64,000 nucleotides of DNA from Marseilla massiliensis (GTDB lineage Bacteria; Bacteroidota; Bacteroidia; Bacteroidales; Bacteroidaceae), in contig NZ_JACJJL010000001.1 in assembly GCF_016899955.1 (NCBI RefSeq), positions 124,001 through 188,000 on the forward strand. The letters are read 5' to 3'. Both the position numbers and the translations under genes were made by a program. Below are positions 18,616 through 26,543 of the stretch, piece by piece; positions within the stretch are counted from its first letter, which is position 1; each line of letters opens with the position of its first letter. The notes beneath the pieces were generated by a model. It worked only from the letters and a program-made list of their open reading frames with translations, searched no databases and was not told the DNA's origin.

Positions 18616-18948
18616 ATGCTCATGAGCAGATACATATTCTATACAGACGAGGGCTATACAATATCGCCCCGTGGTGAAGAACTTGAAAGCCTGCAAGTAT
18701 TAGGCATCGAAGACGGTGATACAAGAGAGGAGGCATTAGCTAATCTTTATAAAAACAATGAATGGATAGAACAAAACGGTTTTAAAGAATCACACATGCG
18801 TTGCTATGCCATATTGAAGCCTGAAATTTTGCAAGATATAAAGGATACTATGTCATATTTGAATGGGTATGCCGAAAAGCATACCGATGAATGCAAAGGC
18901 ATTGACGATTACATTCTAAAAAAGATAAAGCGCGTTGTGAAATCCTGA
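18616..18948 (+). CDS. Small hypothetical protein paired with the winged-helix protein
   Basis: A 110-residue protein with no family I recognise. Its ATG directly follows the previous stop codon (TAA-ATG), so the two genes are almost certainly one transcript with coupled translation; an alternative start MSRYIFYTDEG is at 18622. The visible features are an N-terminal beta-strand-like YIFYTDEGYTISPRGEELESLQVLGIEDG and a helical, Lys-rich C-terminus. Base composition is AT-rich like its partner. It could be an accessory or antidote partner, but nothing in the sequence proves that. Confidence 0.6.
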   Translation: MLMSRYIFYTDEGYTISPRGEELESLQVLGIEDGDTREEALANLYKNNEWIEQNGFKESHMRCYAILKPEILQDIKDTMSYLNGYAEKHTDECKGIDDYILKKIKRVVKS

Positions 18949-19137
18949 CAGATGTGACATTAACGTCCAAAATAGCAATAAGTCTACCAGATAACTCTAC
19001 CCTTAAGTATACCATACTGTTTCTTTACTTTCAATATAGTATATGTAATATGGGCAAGGAAACATAAAAACACCACCAGATTGGGTTAAATTTTCGAGGC
19101 AGGATGGTTTTATAAATATATAAAGCATACTTTATTG

Positions 19138-19190
19138 ATAAACGCAATGCGTGGTGTTGAAAATTAACGTTACGCATTGCGTTTATTTTT
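19138..19190. terminator. Bidirectional terminator between convergent units
   Basis: ATAAACGCAATGCGT (19138-19152) and its exact complement (19172-19186) form a 15-bp stem with a 19-nt loop, followed by TTTTT on the + strand. It lies between the AT-rich island and convergent xpt, so it can serve both. Confidence 0.75.
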
Positions 19191-19217
19191 GGAGACTATT
19201 CAAACAATAAACATCAT

Positions 19218-19784
19218 TCACTCCAGCTCAATCTTGCAGTCGTCGAGGCTTGTGACGGTGGCCAGGGCGGTGTAGTCTACGCCTGCCGAGCGCAGGTAGT
19301 CGCCGCCGTGCTGGAAGGCCTTCTCGATGAGGAAGGCCATTGCCTCAATCTTTGCGCCGGCCTGGGCGCAAAGGTCGATTACGCCCTTGGCGGCGTTGCC
19401 GTTGGCCAGGAAGTCGTCGATGAAGAGCACGCGGTCGGCCGGTGTGAGGAAGTCGGCGCTGATGCAGACGGTGTAGTCGCGGTCTTTGGTAAACGAGTGC
19501 ACCACGGCCGAGAGCATCCTGTCCATCGTCTTGGGCTGCTTTTTCTTTATGAACACCACCGGGAGCTGCATCAGGTAGCCCGTGAGTATGGCCGGGGCTA
19601 TGCCGCTGGCCTCTATGGTCACAATCTTGTTGATGGGCCTCCGGCCGAATATCCTGACCATCTCTCGGGCCAGTTCCATCATGAGGTTAGGGTCCATCTG
19701 GTGGTTTATGAAGCTGTCAACCTTGAGTATGCCCCCCGGGTAGCATTTTCCATCCTGCAAAATGCGCTGCTTTAGAAGTTCCAT
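19218..19784 (-). CDS. xpt: Xanthine phosphoribosyltransferase
   Basis: A 188-residue purine salvage enzyme that converts xanthine and PRPP to XMP. The PRPP-binding loop is [19 protein letters not shown] (about 130), and the N-terminus [32 protein letters not shown] is typical of Xpt. [11 protein letters not shown] provides the pyrophosphate loop region. There is a -7 box about 50 nt upstream and no purine-riboswitch-like fold that I could see. It is transcribed toward the bidirectional terminator. Confidence 0.95.
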   Translation of the reverse strand: MELLKQRILQDGKCYPGGILKVDSFINHQMDPNLMMELAREMVRIFGRRPINKIVTIEASGIAPAILTGYLMQLPVVFIKKKQPKTMDRMLSAVVHSFTKDRDYTVCISADFLTPADRVLFIDDFLANGNAAKGVIDLCAQAGAKIEAMAFLIEKAFQHGGDYLRSAGVDYTALATVTSLDDCKIELE

Positions 19785-19836
19785 TTCTTTACTGTCGTTG
19801 TTTGGTTTACGCCTTTCCAGGCTGCCTTGCGAATGG

Positions 19837-19844
19837 CAAAGGTA
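19837..19844 (-). promoter_or_regulatory. -7 box (TACCTTTG, minus strand) of xpt
   Basis: CAAAGGTA on the + strand reads TACCTTTG on the minus strand, about 50 nt before the xpt start. Confidence 0.6.
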
Positions 19845-19943
19845 AGCAAAATAACCGAGACAGAGCCATGCTCCGGCAGATAAAGTGGCCCCGTGCCGGT
19901 CTTTTTCGGCCGTCCGCCGACGCTCATGGGCTACCCATGCCCG

Positions 19944-21170
19944 TCACGCCGCCCTGCCGGGCCTGACGTCGGGCAGGAAGAAAGCTATCACGCCCATCAG
20001 CGGCAGCCACGTGCTCACCTTGAATATGTAGTCGATGCTCGTGGCGTCGGCCAGCCATCCGAAGAACGCCGAGCCTATGCCTCCGAGGCCGAACATAAGC
20101 CCGAAGAAGATGCCGGCCACCATTCCCACCTTGTCGGGCATCAGGTCGGTGGCGTAGACCACAATGGCCGAGAAGGCCGAAGCAATGACAAGGCCCGACA
20201 TCACGGCCATGAATATGGTCCAGCCGAGGCCGGTGTAGGGCATGGCCAGGGTGAAGGGGGCGGACCCGAGAATGGAGAACAGTATGACATACTTGCGCCC
20301 GTAGCGGTCGCCCATGAAGCCCCCGAGAAGCGTTCCGGCCGCAAACGCCGCGAGATATGCAAACAGGCAGTACTGCGACTGCTGCACGCTGACCCCGAAC
20401 TTGTCGATGAGATAGAACGTGAAATAGCTCGTCATGCAGGCGTTGAAGAAGTATTTCGAGAATATCATCAGCACGAGTATGCCCATGGCCGCGCGCACCT
20501 TGGCCTTAGGCAGCGTGCCCGCGGCTGCCGCCCTCTGCGCCCGTCGGCTCCTGATGGCGGCAATCATGCCCGCATACCAGCGGCCTATGCGCACCAGCAG
20601 CGCCACGGCCACCAGGGCGGCCAGCGCAAACCAGCCCACGGCATGCTGCCCGAAGGGTATCACTATCAGCGCCGTGAGCAGCGGGCCTACGGCGCTGCCG
20701 CCGTTGCCACCCACCTGGAAGATTGACTGAGCCAGGCTCTTGCGGCCGCCGGAGGCCATCTGCGCCACGCGCGACGCCTCGGGATGGAACACCGACGAGC
20801 CGCATCCTATGAGCGCCACCGACAGCAGTATGGGCGCAAAACCCGGTGCGAAGGCCAGCGCCACGAGCCCCAAGAGGGTGAAGCACATGCCCGCCGCGAG
20901 CGAATAGGGCTGCGGGTGGCGGTCGGCATACTGCCCGACGAAGGGCTGGAGCACCGACGAGATTGTCTGGAACACCAGCGTTATGATGCCTATCTGGGCG
21001 AAAGTGAATCCATACTTGTCTTTGAGCAACGGGTAGAGGGCCGGTATGACCGACTGTATCATGTCGTTCAGCAGGTGGCACGTGCCTATGGTGAACAGTA
21101 TTGCATAGGCCGTTCCCTCAGCAGAGCGCTGCCGGCCATTCATTGTTTTTACCAGTCTGTTTGTCATCAT
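19944..21170 (-). CDS. MFS transporter, fosmidomycin-resistance (Fsr)-like
   Basis: A 408-residue, about 12-helix major facilitator protein. TIGTCHLLNDMIQSVIPALYPLLK near the N-terminus is the Fsr-type signature, and GGFMGDRYGRKYV is the central loop motif between helices 6/7 or 2/3-type positions. A basic loop (RSRRAQRAAAAG) divides the two halves. Fsr-like proteins are proton-driven exporters; the substrate here is unknown. It lies beside a divergent-looking AraC regulator on the same strand, which may regulate it, but each gene has its own -7 box. Confidence 0.88.
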   Translation of the reverse strand: MMTNRLVKTMNGRQRSAEGTAYAILFTIGTCHLLNDMIQSVIPALYPLLKDKYGFTFAQIGIITLVFQTISSVLQPFVGQYADRHPQPYSLAAGMCFTLLGLVALAFAPGFAPILLSVALIGCGSSVFHPEASRVAQMASGGRKSLAQSIFQVGGNGGSAVGPLLTALIVIPFGQHAVGWFALAALVAVALLVRIGRWYAGMIAAIRSRRAQRAAAAGTLPKAKVRAAMGILVLMIFSKYFFNACMTSYFTFYLIDKFGVSVQQSQYCLFAYLAAFAAGTLLGGFMGDRYGRKYVILFSILGSAPFTLAMPYTGLGWTIFMAVMSGLVIASAFSAIVVYATDLMPDKVGMVAGIFFGLMFGLGGIGSAFFGWLADATSIDYIFKVSTWLPLMGVIAFFLPDVRPGRAA

Positions 21171-21286
21171 TCACTCTTTTCTTGCTTTATACTGTGCCCG
21201 CAGGCGCATTGCTTGCGCGGCCACGCCACCATGCCGCGGGCCTTTGCCGGCCGGCTCTGGGCCGGGCCGCGGGCCGATGGCTGTGG

Positions 21287-21294
21287 CAAAGTTA
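21287..21294 (-). promoter_or_regulatory. -7 box (TAACTTTG, minus strand) of the Fsr-like MFS gene
   Basis: CAAAGTTA on the + strand, giving a leader of about 110 nt. Confidence 0.6.
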
Positions 21295-21376
21295 CTAAAA
21301 ATAATCCATACAAGGACAATGCCACTGCCAAAATGAAGGCCGTGGCAGCGCCAGGCATAAAGTCACGCCGCCGCCG

Positions 21377-22261
21377 TCAACGCTGCCCGGCGGACCCGCC
21401 GCCGCGGGCCCCGGCAACACCTACGGCCGAGGGCGAGGCATACAGTCGCCTCCTGTATTCCATCGGGGTGAGCCCCGTGGCCCGCTTGAAGGTGTGCGTC
21501 AGGTGGCTGTCGTCGGTGAAACCCGTCTTGAGCGTTATCTCACCCACGCGAAGGTCGGTGTGGGCGAGCAGCTCCTCGACGGCCCTCACGCGGCATTGGG
21601 CCACATACCGGCTCAGGCTCTCGCCCGTGTGGGCCTTGAAGAACTTGCCGATATAGCTCGCGGCCAGGTTGAACCTGCTGCCAAGGCTGGCGGCCCTGAG
21701 CATGTCGGGATTGTCGAGATGAAGCCTTATGAACTGCAGCATGGCCATCATCTTGCTCTCCGAGTCGGCCTGACGCAGCGCCTCGCCGGCCACCTGCCTC
21801 GCGCTGCGGGCACAGATGGCCAGCACGCTGTCTATCAGGCACGAGGCTATGCGCTGCGTGCCATACGACGGCGCTGTGCATTCGCTGCCCAGACACTCCA
21901 TCACCAGGGCCAGGCGGCGGGCGTCGGCAGGGCTCACAAGCGCCGACATGTCGGGCGATGGACAGGCCTCCAGGCTCTCTTTCTCGGCCGCGCTGAGGGC
22001 GCGGACTATGTATTGGTCGGACAGTTGCACGTAGATGATGTCGCACATGCCGTCAAGACGGTAGGTGTGGTTGGTGTAAGGCCTAACGAAGAACACCGAC
22101 CCGCGGCCGAAGTTGCAGCGCCGCCTGCCCGACACAAACTCGCCGCTGCCCGACGCTATGTAGCAAAGCTCGAAGAAAGAGTGCTGGTGCTCGGCAGTGG
22201 GAAACCTGTCGTAATGGCGCACCCTCACCTCGAACGGCATGAAAAGGTTTTCTTGTTTCAT
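21377..22261 (-). CDS. AraC-family transcriptional regulator with N-terminal cupin
   Basis: A 294-residue regulator. The N-terminal cupin-type sensor shows RFPTAEHQHSFFELCYIASGSGEF, and the C-terminal pair of helix-turn-helix motifs shows AASYIGKFFKAHTGESLSRYV and ITLKTGFTDDSHLTHTFKRATGLTPMEYRRRL. I prefer the ATG at 22261 (MKQENLFMPFEV) to the upstream ATG at 22312, because the -7 box TATCTTTG (22273-22266) lies between them. The box ends only 4 nt before this ATG, so the mRNA would be leaderless; alternatively MPFEVRV at 22240 is the start. Likely targets are neighbouring transporter genes, by position only. Confidence 0.88.
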   Translation of the reverse strand: MKQENLFMPFEVRVRHYDRFPTAEHQHSFFELCYIASGSGEFVSGRRRCNFGRGSVFFVRPYTNHTYRLDGMCDIIYVQLSDQYIVRALSAAEKESLEACPSPDMSALVSPADARRLALVMECLGSECTAPSYGTQRIASCLIDSVLAICARSARQVAGEALRQADSESKMMAMLQFIRLHLDNPDMLRAASLGSRFNLAASYIGKFFKAHTGESLSRYVAQCRVRAVEELLAHTDLRVGEITLKTGFTDDSHLTHTFKRATGLTPMEYRRRLYASPSAVGVAGARGGGSAGQR

Positions 22262-22265
22262 GGCG

Positions 22266-22273
22266 CAAAGATA
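22266..22273 (-). promoter_or_regulatory. -7 box (TATCTTTG, minus strand) almost abutting the AraC start codon
   Basis: Only CGCC separates the box from ATG. With the usual start a few bases downstream of the box, transcription would begin at or next to the AUG. Confidence 0.6.
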
Positions 22274-22544
22274 CAAAACATAGTCTGATTTATACAACAA
22301 CAGGCATTGCATTATGCGTAATTTTGCGCCGTTTTAACTCCTACCGGCTATCAGAGGCCTAAGTGACTCAGCGCTGTTGCGGCGCATACAGGCCGCCGCC
22401 TTTGACTGTGGAAGAGCCCGCCACGCCGAGGCAAAGCTCACGTAAAACTGTCCACAACATGACGCAAGCGCTTGTAAAGCCGCCAAAAGCAACAAAAGCA
22501 CGGCCACGTCGGGGTAATGAGCGATTTGTGGTTAACAAAGACTA
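22274..22544. other. Intergenic stretch before MITE copy 1
   Basis: About 270 bp with no gene or recognisable signal apart from GACGCAAGCGCTTGT near 22460. Confidence 0.4.
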
Positions 22545-22740
22545 AGTAGTTGTTCAAAATCAATTGCCATCAAATTGTGCGCTATTTCGGCGATGCATGC
22601 CAAAGTCCGAAGAGAGAGCGTAGCGGGCTACGCGACCGATGAGACTTTGGTATGCGGCCCGAAAGAGAACACAAGATGGTGGCAAAGACATAGAGGACAC
22701 CTGCAAGGTCTATTGTATCGGTTAATTTTGAACAACTACT
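22545..22740 (+). mobile_element. 196-bp MITE, copy 1
   Basis: It is bounded by TA at 22543-22544 and 22741-22742. The terminal inverted repeats are AGTAGTTGTTCAAAAT at the left and ATTTTGAACAACTACT at the right. Inside, GCATGCCAAAGTC and GACTTTGGTATGC pair around GCGTAGCGGGCTACGC to make a long hairpin. Two further copies of exactly the same length lie at 24965-25160 and 25763-25958. A TA duplication and no transposase suggest mobilisation by an IS630/Tc1-type enzyme elsewhere. Its right end lies 6 bp before the EamA gene start and carries TAATTTTG (22723-22730), a -7 box. Confidence 0.88.
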
Positions 22741-22746
22741 TACAAT

Positions 22747-23694
22747 ATGGAAAGAAACGAACTGAAGGGTCACGGCGCCATGTTCGCCGCCAATTTCATG
22801 TGGGGCCTGATGTCGCCCGTCACCAAATTTGTGTTCCTGGGCAGCGCCATCACTCCGGTGCTGCTTGTCAACATCCGCATCATAGGGGCCGCTGCGCTGT
22901 TCTGGGCGGCCTCGCTCTTTGCCAAGCCCGAGCACGTAGACCACCACGACCTGCTCCGTCTGTTCTTCGCCGCGCTACTCGGCATAGTGTTCAACCAGGG
23001 CGTCTACACCGTTGGGCTGGGCCTCACGTCGCCCGTCGACGCCTCCATCATATCCACGAGCACGCCCATCTTCACCATGGTCATAGCCGCCTTCTACCTC
23101 AGGGAGCCCGTCACGGCCAAGAAGGTTACGGGCATCTTCATGGGCGCCGTGGGCGCACTGATGCTCATAGTGAGCAACGGCGGCTCGGCGACGGCGCAAG
23201 ACGGCAACGTTTGGGGCGACATTATATGCATAGCGGCCGAGGTGTGCTTCGCGTCATACCTGGTGGTATTCAAGGGCCTCATAAGCCGTTACTCGCCCGT
23301 AACGCTCATGAAGTGGATGTTCACATACTCGTCGATATGCATCATCCCCTTTTCATACACCGACCTGGCTGCGCTCGAGTGGGGCGGCATGGGCGCCGGC
23401 CTGCTGGCAGCCCTGGCCTTCATCGTTGTCGGGGCAACGTTTGTATGCTACCTGCTCTCGCCCGTGGGGCAGAAGCACCTGCGCCCCACGGTGGCCAGCA
23501 TGTACTGCTATGTGCAGCCCATTATGGCCACGGGCATCGTGGTGTTCTACTGGGGCACCTCGTCGTTCAACATAGTCAAGGTGATGGCCATAGCCCTCGT
23601 GTTTCTCGGGGTGTACATGGTGACGCAGAGCAAGAGCCGGGCCGAGCTCGAGGCACACGCCGAAAGAATGGCCCAAGGCACAGGTGAAAGCTGA
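22747..23694 (+). CDS. EamA/DMT-superfamily transporter 1
   Basis: A 315-residue membrane protein with ten predicted helices in two EamA repeats. The first opens with MFAANFMWGLMSPVTKFVF, the second with GDIICIAAEVCFASYLVVFKGL. GLGLTSPVDASIISTSTPIFTMVIAAFYLREPV is the classic EamA helix 3-4 region. Such proteins export amino acids or metabolites, but the substrate cannot be inferred. The gene starts only 6 bp after a MITE whose end carries a -7 box, so its native upstream region has been replaced. It is followed by a paralogue on the same strand. Confidence 0.9.
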   Translation: MERNELKGHGAMFAANFMWGLMSPVTKFVFLGSAITPVLLVNIRIIGAAALFWAASLFAKPEHVDHHDLLRLFFAALLGIVFNQGVYTVGLGLTSPVDASIISTSTPIFTMVIAAFYLREPVTAKKVTGIFMGAVGALMLIVSNGGSATAQDGNVWGDIICIAAEVCFASYLVVFKGLISRYSPVTLMKWMFTYSSICIIPFSYTDLAALEWGGMGAGLLAALAFIVVGATFVCYLLSPVGQKHLRPTVASMYCYVQPIMATGIVVFYWGTSSFNIVKVMAIALVFLGVYMVTQSKSRAELEAHAERMAQGTGES

Positions 23695-23769
23695 CGGCCG
23701 CAGGCCCGGCCCGCCCTGCCTGGCATGAAAATAGGTGGCCGCAAAGTGGCCGCTGTCGCGGAATATTAT

Positions 23770-23777
23770 TAATTTTG
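23770..23777 (+). promoter_or_regulatory. -7 box (TAATTTTG) of EamA transporter 2
   Basis: The box lies 28 nt before the ATG, so the second transporter has its own promoter. Confidence 0.65.
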
Positions 23778-23805
23778 CAGCCCGAAACAAGGCAACAGTC
23801 GTTTT

Positions 23806-24702
23806 ATGGAATCAAAGAAAGACATGCGCCAGGCTTTCGCCTGGCTGCACCTTAGCGTGGTGCTGGCCGGATTCACGGGCCTGTTCGGCAAGCTGATAAC
23901 GCTCAACGAGGTCGACATAGTATGGTACCGGATGCTCTTCTCGTCGCTCATACTGATGGTGTTTGTGGGCTTTCCGCGGGTGGGGTGGCGCAAGTTTCTG
24001 CAGATAGCCGGCTGCGGCACGCTGCTGGGGCTGCACTGGATGCTGTTCTACGGCTCGATAAAGGCCAGCAACATATCCATCGGCGTGGTGTGCATAGCGC
24101 TCATGAGCTTCTTCACGGCCATCTTCGAGCCGGCCATCTTCCGCCGCCGCGTGTCGTGGGCCGAGCTGGCCCTGTCGCTCATCACGGTGGGAGGGCTGCT
24201 TTGCATCTTCTCGTTCGACACGCGCTACCGCTACGGCATCATGATTGGGGTGGCCTCGGCGGCCATGTGCTCGCTCTATGCCATACTCAACAAGAAAGTG
24301 GGCGAGGGGGTGAAGTCGCGCACCATGCTCATGTACCAGATGTGCGGCGGACTGGCGGGAACCACGGCCGTCATACCCGTTTACCTCATGGCATTCCCCG
24401 CCGAGGGCCCTGTGGCGGTAGTGCCCGAGGGCGGCAACCTGTGGTGGATGCTATGCCACGCGCTGTTCTGCACCGTGGGGCTTTACCTTCTGCAGATAAT
24501 GGCCCTCAAACGGCTGTCGGCCTTCACCGTCAACCTTACCTACAACCTTGAGCCTTGCTACACCATCATCATTGCCTTTGTGTTTTTCGGCGAGTCCAAG
24601 GAGCTCAACGCATCGTTCTACGCGGGCATTGCCATGGTGGTGCTCAGCGTGGTGCTGCAGACCATGCGCGCCGCCAGGCGCCGCGGCCAGACGGCGGGGT
24701 AG
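23806..24702 (+). CDS. EamA/DMT-superfamily transporter 2
   Basis: A 298-residue paralogue of the preceding gene, again with two EamA repeats of about five helices. FAWLHLSVVLAGFTGLFGKLI opens the first; FYGSIKASNISIGVVCIALMSFFTAIFEP and the C-terminal VNLTYNLEPCYTIIIAFVFFGESKELN are diagnostic. Despite the family relation the two proteins are clearly divergent, so this is not a recent tandem duplication. The substrate is unknown. The gene has its own -7 box, and GC-rich DNA with palindromic words follows. Confidence 0.9.
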   Translation: MESKKDMRQAFAWLHLSVVLAGFTGLFGKLITLNEVDIVWYRMLFSSLILMVFVGFPRVGWRKFLQIAGCGTLLGLHWMLFYGSIKASNISIGVVCIALMSFFTAIFEPAIFRRRVSWAELALSLITVGGLLCIFSFDTRYRYGIMIGVASAAMCSLYAILNKKVGEGVKSRTMLMYQMCGGLAGTTAVIPVYLMAFPAEGPVAVVPEGGNLWWMLCHALFCTVGLYLLQIMALKRLSAFTVNLTYNLEPCYTIIIAFVFFGESKELNASFYAGIAMVVLSVVLQTMRAARRRGQTAG

Positions 24703-24789
24703 GGGCCAACGGGCCCCAAGGCGGCCTGCACGCCGCGGCCGGGGCGTGCAGCCAAGCGCCGAGGGGCGGCCCGGCGGGGCGGGTGGGCG

Positions 24790-24911
24790 GCGCCCAGTCC
24801 GAAGTAGTTTTCCAATATATGGTAGGCCACCACAAGCACGGCGGCCACCCCGCACAGCCCGTCGAGAATCTCGTAGCGGGGCTTCGATGACAGATATACG
24901 CTCTTGTTCAT
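24790..24911 (-). pseudogene. 5' remnant of an acyltransferase-3 family gene
   Basis: On the minus strand an ATG at 24911 opens MNKSVYLSSKPRYEILDGLC, then GVAAVLVVAYHILENYF, the well-known N-terminus of acyltransferase_3 membrane proteins (first helix, with the usual GLRGVAA reading GLCGVAA). After about 41 residues the frame runs into GC-rich DNA with no family resemblance and no further helices. A good -7 box, TAACTTTG, still lies upstream (about 24950). The gene has been truncated, probably by a deletion near the downstream end of EamA transporter 2. Confidence 0.6.
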
Positions 24912-24964
24912 TGCTTTTGACGTTTAGCAAGATTGGCGCTGCAAAGTTAACGGGCGCAGTTGTA

Positions 24965-25160
24965 AGTAGGTGTTCAAAATTAATTGCCATCAAATTGTGC
25001 GCTATTTCGGAGATGCATGCCAAAGTCCGAAGAGAGAGCGTAGCGGGCTACGCGACCTAAGAGACTTTGGTATGCGGCCCGAAAGAGCACACAAGATGGT
25101 GGCAAAGATATGGAAGACACCTGCAAGGTCTATTGTATCGGTTTATTTTGAACAGCTACT
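24965..25160 (+). mobile_element. 196-bp MITE, copy 2
   Basis: Same length and ends as copy 1, flanked by TA at 24963-24964 and 25161-25162. It sits next to the promoter of the truncated acyltransferase gene. A few substitutions distinguish it from copies 1 and 3. Confidence 0.87.
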
Positions 25161-25226
25161 TAATATATTTGCCCTATCGTTTTTAATTATTGCCATATAT
25201 TAGCCTGCCATTCACTCGATAAGCAT

Positions 25227-25234
25227 TATCTTTG
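25227..25234 (+). promoter_or_regulatory. -7 box (TATCTTTG) of the broken AraC gene
   Basis: The box ends 8 nt before the ATG at 25243, implying a near-leaderless transcript. Confidence 0.55.
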
Positions 25235-25242
25235 CACATCAC

Positions 25243-26240
25243 ATGAAAGAGTTCGGCTTCATACACATGGCTGTGCGCCCCGACGAGCAGATAGGGCTGC
25301 ACGAACACCCCGAGTGGGAAACATCCTACGTGGTGCGCGGCAGCGGCATGCGCACCATGGGCACGGTGTGCTAACCGTTCGGCCCCGGCGAGGTGGTGAT
25401 GGTGCAGCCCGACATGCCCCACTGCTGGTCCTTCGACAGCAGCTACAGCGAGATAGAGTGCATGAGCCTGTTTTTCAGCAACAGTCTGCTTGAGCGCATC
25501 TCAAGCCTTTCTGACGAGATGGCCGCGATGGTGAGGCTGGCCACCGGCACCCCGACACGGTGGCATTCGGCGGCAGGGCGCTCGCCACGCTGTCGGCGCT
25601 GATGGCGCAAATGGCGCAGATGGCCGACGCCCGGCGCATGGTGGCCTTCCAGCAGATGCTCTTAGACATTGCCGGCAACGACGGCAAGAGAAGCGTGGGC
25701 AGGATGGCCGACGACGTGGAACAGCGACTGGGCCGCATCAGGGTCTACATAAACTGCAACTAAGTAGGTGTTCAAAATTAATTGCCATCAAATTGTGCGC
25801 TATTTCGGAGATGCATGCCAAAGTCCGAAGAGAGAGCGTAGCGGGCTACGCGACCGATGAGACTTTGGTATGCGGCCCGAAAGAGCACACAAGATGGTGG
25901 CAAAGATATAAAGGACACCTGCAAGGTCTATTGTATCGGTTAATTTTGAACAGCTACTTACAACCGCAACATCACCATAGGCGACATTGCCGCACACGCG
26001 GGCATGAACCGCCCGGCCGTGTGCACCTTCTTCCGCCGCCACACCGGAAAGACGCTCATCGAGGCTGTCAACGCACGGCGCATCAGCGTGGCAAAAAACC
26101 TGCTCAGGCGCAAAGACCTGCCCATACAACATGTGTGCTTCCTTAGCGGATTCAACGATGTGCCTTACTTTTCCAGGCTCTTCAAGCGCACCGAGGGCAT
26201 CATGCCGAAAGAATACCGCAGGCGCGAGCCCTGCCACTGA
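25243..26240 (+). pseudogene. AraC-family regulator broken by a stop, a frameshift and a MITE
   Basis: The 5' part encodes an N-terminal cupin sensor (MKEFGFIHMAVRPDEQIGLH, then HPEWETSYVVRGSG). A TAA at 25372-25374 interrupts it; the frame resumes with PFGPGEVVMVQPDMPHCWSF. Near 25555 the frame shifts, and GGRALATLSALMAQMAQMAD continues in another frame to RIRVYINCN. There the 196-bp MITE (25763-25958) is inserted. The HTH half follows at 25961 (ITIGDIAAHAGMNRPAVCTF, FLSGFNDVPYFSRLFKRTEG, MPKEYRRREP). Removing the MITE and one TA restores YINCNYNRNITIGDIA, an ordinary AraC linker. Three independent lesions show that the gene is dead. Confidence 0.88.
25763..25958 (+). mobile_element. 196-bp MITE, copy 3, inside an AraC-type gene
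   Basis: TA duplicates at 25761-25762 and 25959-25960 flank it. Because the interrupted codon (TAC, Tyr) can be reconstructed, this copy proves the TA target-site duplication and the exact element ends. Confidence 0.9.
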
Positions 26241-26333
26241 GGCCGCCGGCGGCAGCGCAGCGGCAGGCGGCGGCAGGCAGCCATCTGCAAGAGCTATCGT
26301 CTTGCATTGCGAAACGGCCTGTTCCGGCGCCCG

Positions 26334-26368
26334 ATACGGCCCGTATGGCGTTGCCATACGGGCCGTAT
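26334..26368. repeat. Perfect 16-bp palindrome (AAACGGCC family)
   Basis: ATACGGCCCGTATGGC and its exact complement flank a 3-nt loop; a related CGAAACGGCCTG lies just upstream. It may act as terminator or insulator. Confidence 0.6.
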
Positions 26369-26499
26369 TGCAAACGCCCTGCAGCACAGCCTGTCCGGCA
26401 TGTTGACCGGGACGACAGTCAGGGAGAGCCATCCGCACAATCAGTCAAAATGTTCATAATCGCAGTAACTTGGGTACAAGCACCAAGGCCGGATAGTTA

Positions 26500-26507
26500 T
26501 AACTTTG
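26500..26507 (+). promoter_or_regulatory. -7 box (TAACTTTG) of the flavin-reductase gene
   Basis: It lies 36 nt before the ATG at 26544 and probably drives the following redox genes. Confidence 0.65.
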
Positions 26508-26543
26508 CAACCGTAAAGCAACCTACTAAAAAACAATACGGAT

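Noticed and set aside
19785..19850. Purine riboswitch upstream of xpt
   Set aside because: I could not find the conserved three-way junction loops; the leader is only about 45 nt after the -7 box.
22575..23687. Long frame beginning MCAISAMHAKVRRESVAGYA in MITE copy 1 and running through the EamA gene
   Set aside because: The first part is the MITE hairpin read as protein (copies recur in all three MITEs), and the rest is a shifted frame of the transporter gene.
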